Assembly (NCBI GenBank): GCA_964203275.1
Contig: CAXNMF010000003.1
Location: 124,001-188,000, forward strand
Source of the DNA: Ga0077527 sp945862135
Lineage (GTDB): Bacteria > Pseudomonadota > Gammaproteobacteria > Burkholderiales > SG8-41
Length of the DNA: 64,000 nt
Direction of reading: 5' to 3'
Positions 63,329-64,000 of the stretch are shown here, piece by piece. The notes under the pieces were generated by a model, which saw only the letters and a list, made by a program, of their open reading frames with translations, did no database searches and was not told the DNA's origin. The stretch's first letter is position 1. Each line of letters starts with the position of its first letter. The position numbers and the translations under genes were made by a program.

Positions 63329-64000
63329 ATGCCCAAGCTCTGCGCCAACCTGACCATGCTGTTCAACGAAGTGCCGTTCATGGAGCGTTTTGCCGCCGCC
63401 GCCAAGGCCGGCTTCCGCGGCGTCGAATTCCTGTTTCCCTATGAATACGACAAGACCCAACTGGCTGAAGCGCTAAAGAAAAACAATCTCGTGCAGGTGC
63501 TGCACAACATGCCCGCCGGCAACTGGGCCGCGGGCGAACGCGGCATCGGCTGTCATCCGCAGCGCGTCGCCGAATTCAAGGAAGGCGTGGATCGCGCCAT
63601 CGACTACGCCACCGCACTGGGCTGCAAACAGGTCAACTGCCTTGCCGGCATCCGCCCGCCGCATGTCGATCCGATCGACGCGCGCGAAACCTTCATCCGC
63701 AACCTGCAGTACGCCGCACCGAAGTTCAGGGAAGCCGGCATCAAACTGCTGATCGAACCGATCAACACCCGCGACATCCCCGGCTTTTTCCTCAACTACA
63801 CCCAACAGGCCGCCGACATCATCAAGGCCGTCGGCTCCGGCAATCTGTTCATCCAGTACGACATCTATCATGCGCAGATCATGGAAGGCGACCTCGCCCG
63901 CACCATCGAAGCCCACCTCGCGCTGATCCCGCACATGCAGCTCGCCGACAACCCCGGCCGCCACGAACCCGGCAGCGGCGAGATCAACTACCCCTGGCTG
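63329..64000 (+). CDS. hyi: hydroxypyruvate isomerase-like protein, cut by right window edge
   Basis: 224 codons are visible from ATG 63329; the frame is open at the edge, and about 35 residues are missing compared with the usual 260. It is a TIM-barrel of the xylose isomerase-like type: L-C-A-N-L-T-M-L-F, A-G-F-R-G-V-E-F-L-F-P-Y, K-L-L-I-E-P-I-N-T-R-D-I-P-G-F, and Q-Y-D-I-Y-H-A-Q-I-M-E-G-D are Hyi hallmarks with metal ligands Glu, Asp and His. Hyi interconverts hydroxypyruvate and tartronate semialdehyde in glyoxylate use. It starts a plus-strand unit divergent from the MocA-like gene. Confidence 0.93.
   Translation, partial: MPKLCANLTMLFNEVPFMERFAAAAKAGFRGVEFLFPYEYDKTQLAEALKKNNLVQVLHNMPAGNWAAGERGIGCHPQRVAEFKEGVDRAIDYATALGCKQVNCLAGIRPPHVDPIDARETFIRNLQYAAPKFREAGIKLLIEPINTRDIPGFFLNYTQQAADIIKAVGSGNLFIQYDIYHAQIMEGDLARTIEAHLALIPHMQLADNPGRHEPGSGEINYPWL

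Overview
The window reads as chromosomal DNA of a GC-rich betaproteobacterium, Burkholderiales/Rhodocyclales-like. Supporting signs are a Bug/TctC solute-binding protein, a PEP-CTERM protein, MmgE/PrpD and MaoC-type catabolic genes, a GspE/PilB ATPase, and an NtrC/sigma-54 nitrogen promoter. The affiliation is inferred from gene content, not from a marker-gene search.

Region 1 (1-8.3 kb) is the most unusual part. It holds two genes with an in-frame UGA inside the motif U-G-S-C, each followed by a hairpin at the spacing expected of a bacterial SECIS element. The first (385-930, minus) is a stand-alone UGSC selenoprotein. It is coupled by an ATGA overlap to a partner gene that runs off the left edge. 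The second (5689-7393, minus) fuses the same two modules in one chain of about 567 residues. Between and beside them lie a Bug-type binding protein, a tartrate-dehydratase-like enolase and a short-chain dehydrogenase. I read this as a selenocysteine-dependent catabolic or redox locus with no known substrate. A small hypothetical protein and a glutaminase-STAS-cNMP fusion sit among them.

Region 2 (8.3-11.35 kb) holds a small hypothetical gene and a Tat-exported PhoX-type phosphatase.

Region 3 (11.35-25.8 kb) is a genomic island integrated at the 3' end of tRNA-Ser(CGA). A 23-bp direct repeat (one mismatch) marks both ends, and the tRNA's own terminator is stranded at the far end, 14.4 kb away. 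Two tyrosine recombinases lie next to the tRNA. The cargo is a heavy-metal resistance module: CadR-like MerR regulator, YnfA, cation diffusion facilitator, CzcI-like protein, CzcC, CzcB, CzcA and His-rich periplasmic proteins. The left end is degraded and holds gene fragments.

Region 4 (25.8-64 kb) is mostly housekeeping and catabolic backbone. It includes serS, rarA, lolA, ftsK, a CRP-like regulator with a matching operator upstream of a FecR-domain gene, trxB, an Smr protein, a PII protein with NAD synthetase, a four-gene ABC exporter, gcdH, a TauD-type dioxygenase, terC, two MmgE/PrpD genes, a MaoC-like hydratase, amt with NtrC sites and a sigma-54 promoter, a GspE-type ATPase, an Ada-like methyltransferase, an FlK-like thioesterase, mscS, CoxD/CoxE/MocA-type maturation genes, and a hydroxypyruvate-isomerase-like gene cut by the right edge.

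Five genes carry single-base frameshifts: czcA (three), czcB (two), the UGSC fusion, the SDR and one MmgE/PrpD gene. Removing or restoring one base at each site gives full-length proteins, so sequencing or assembly errors are the simplest explanation.
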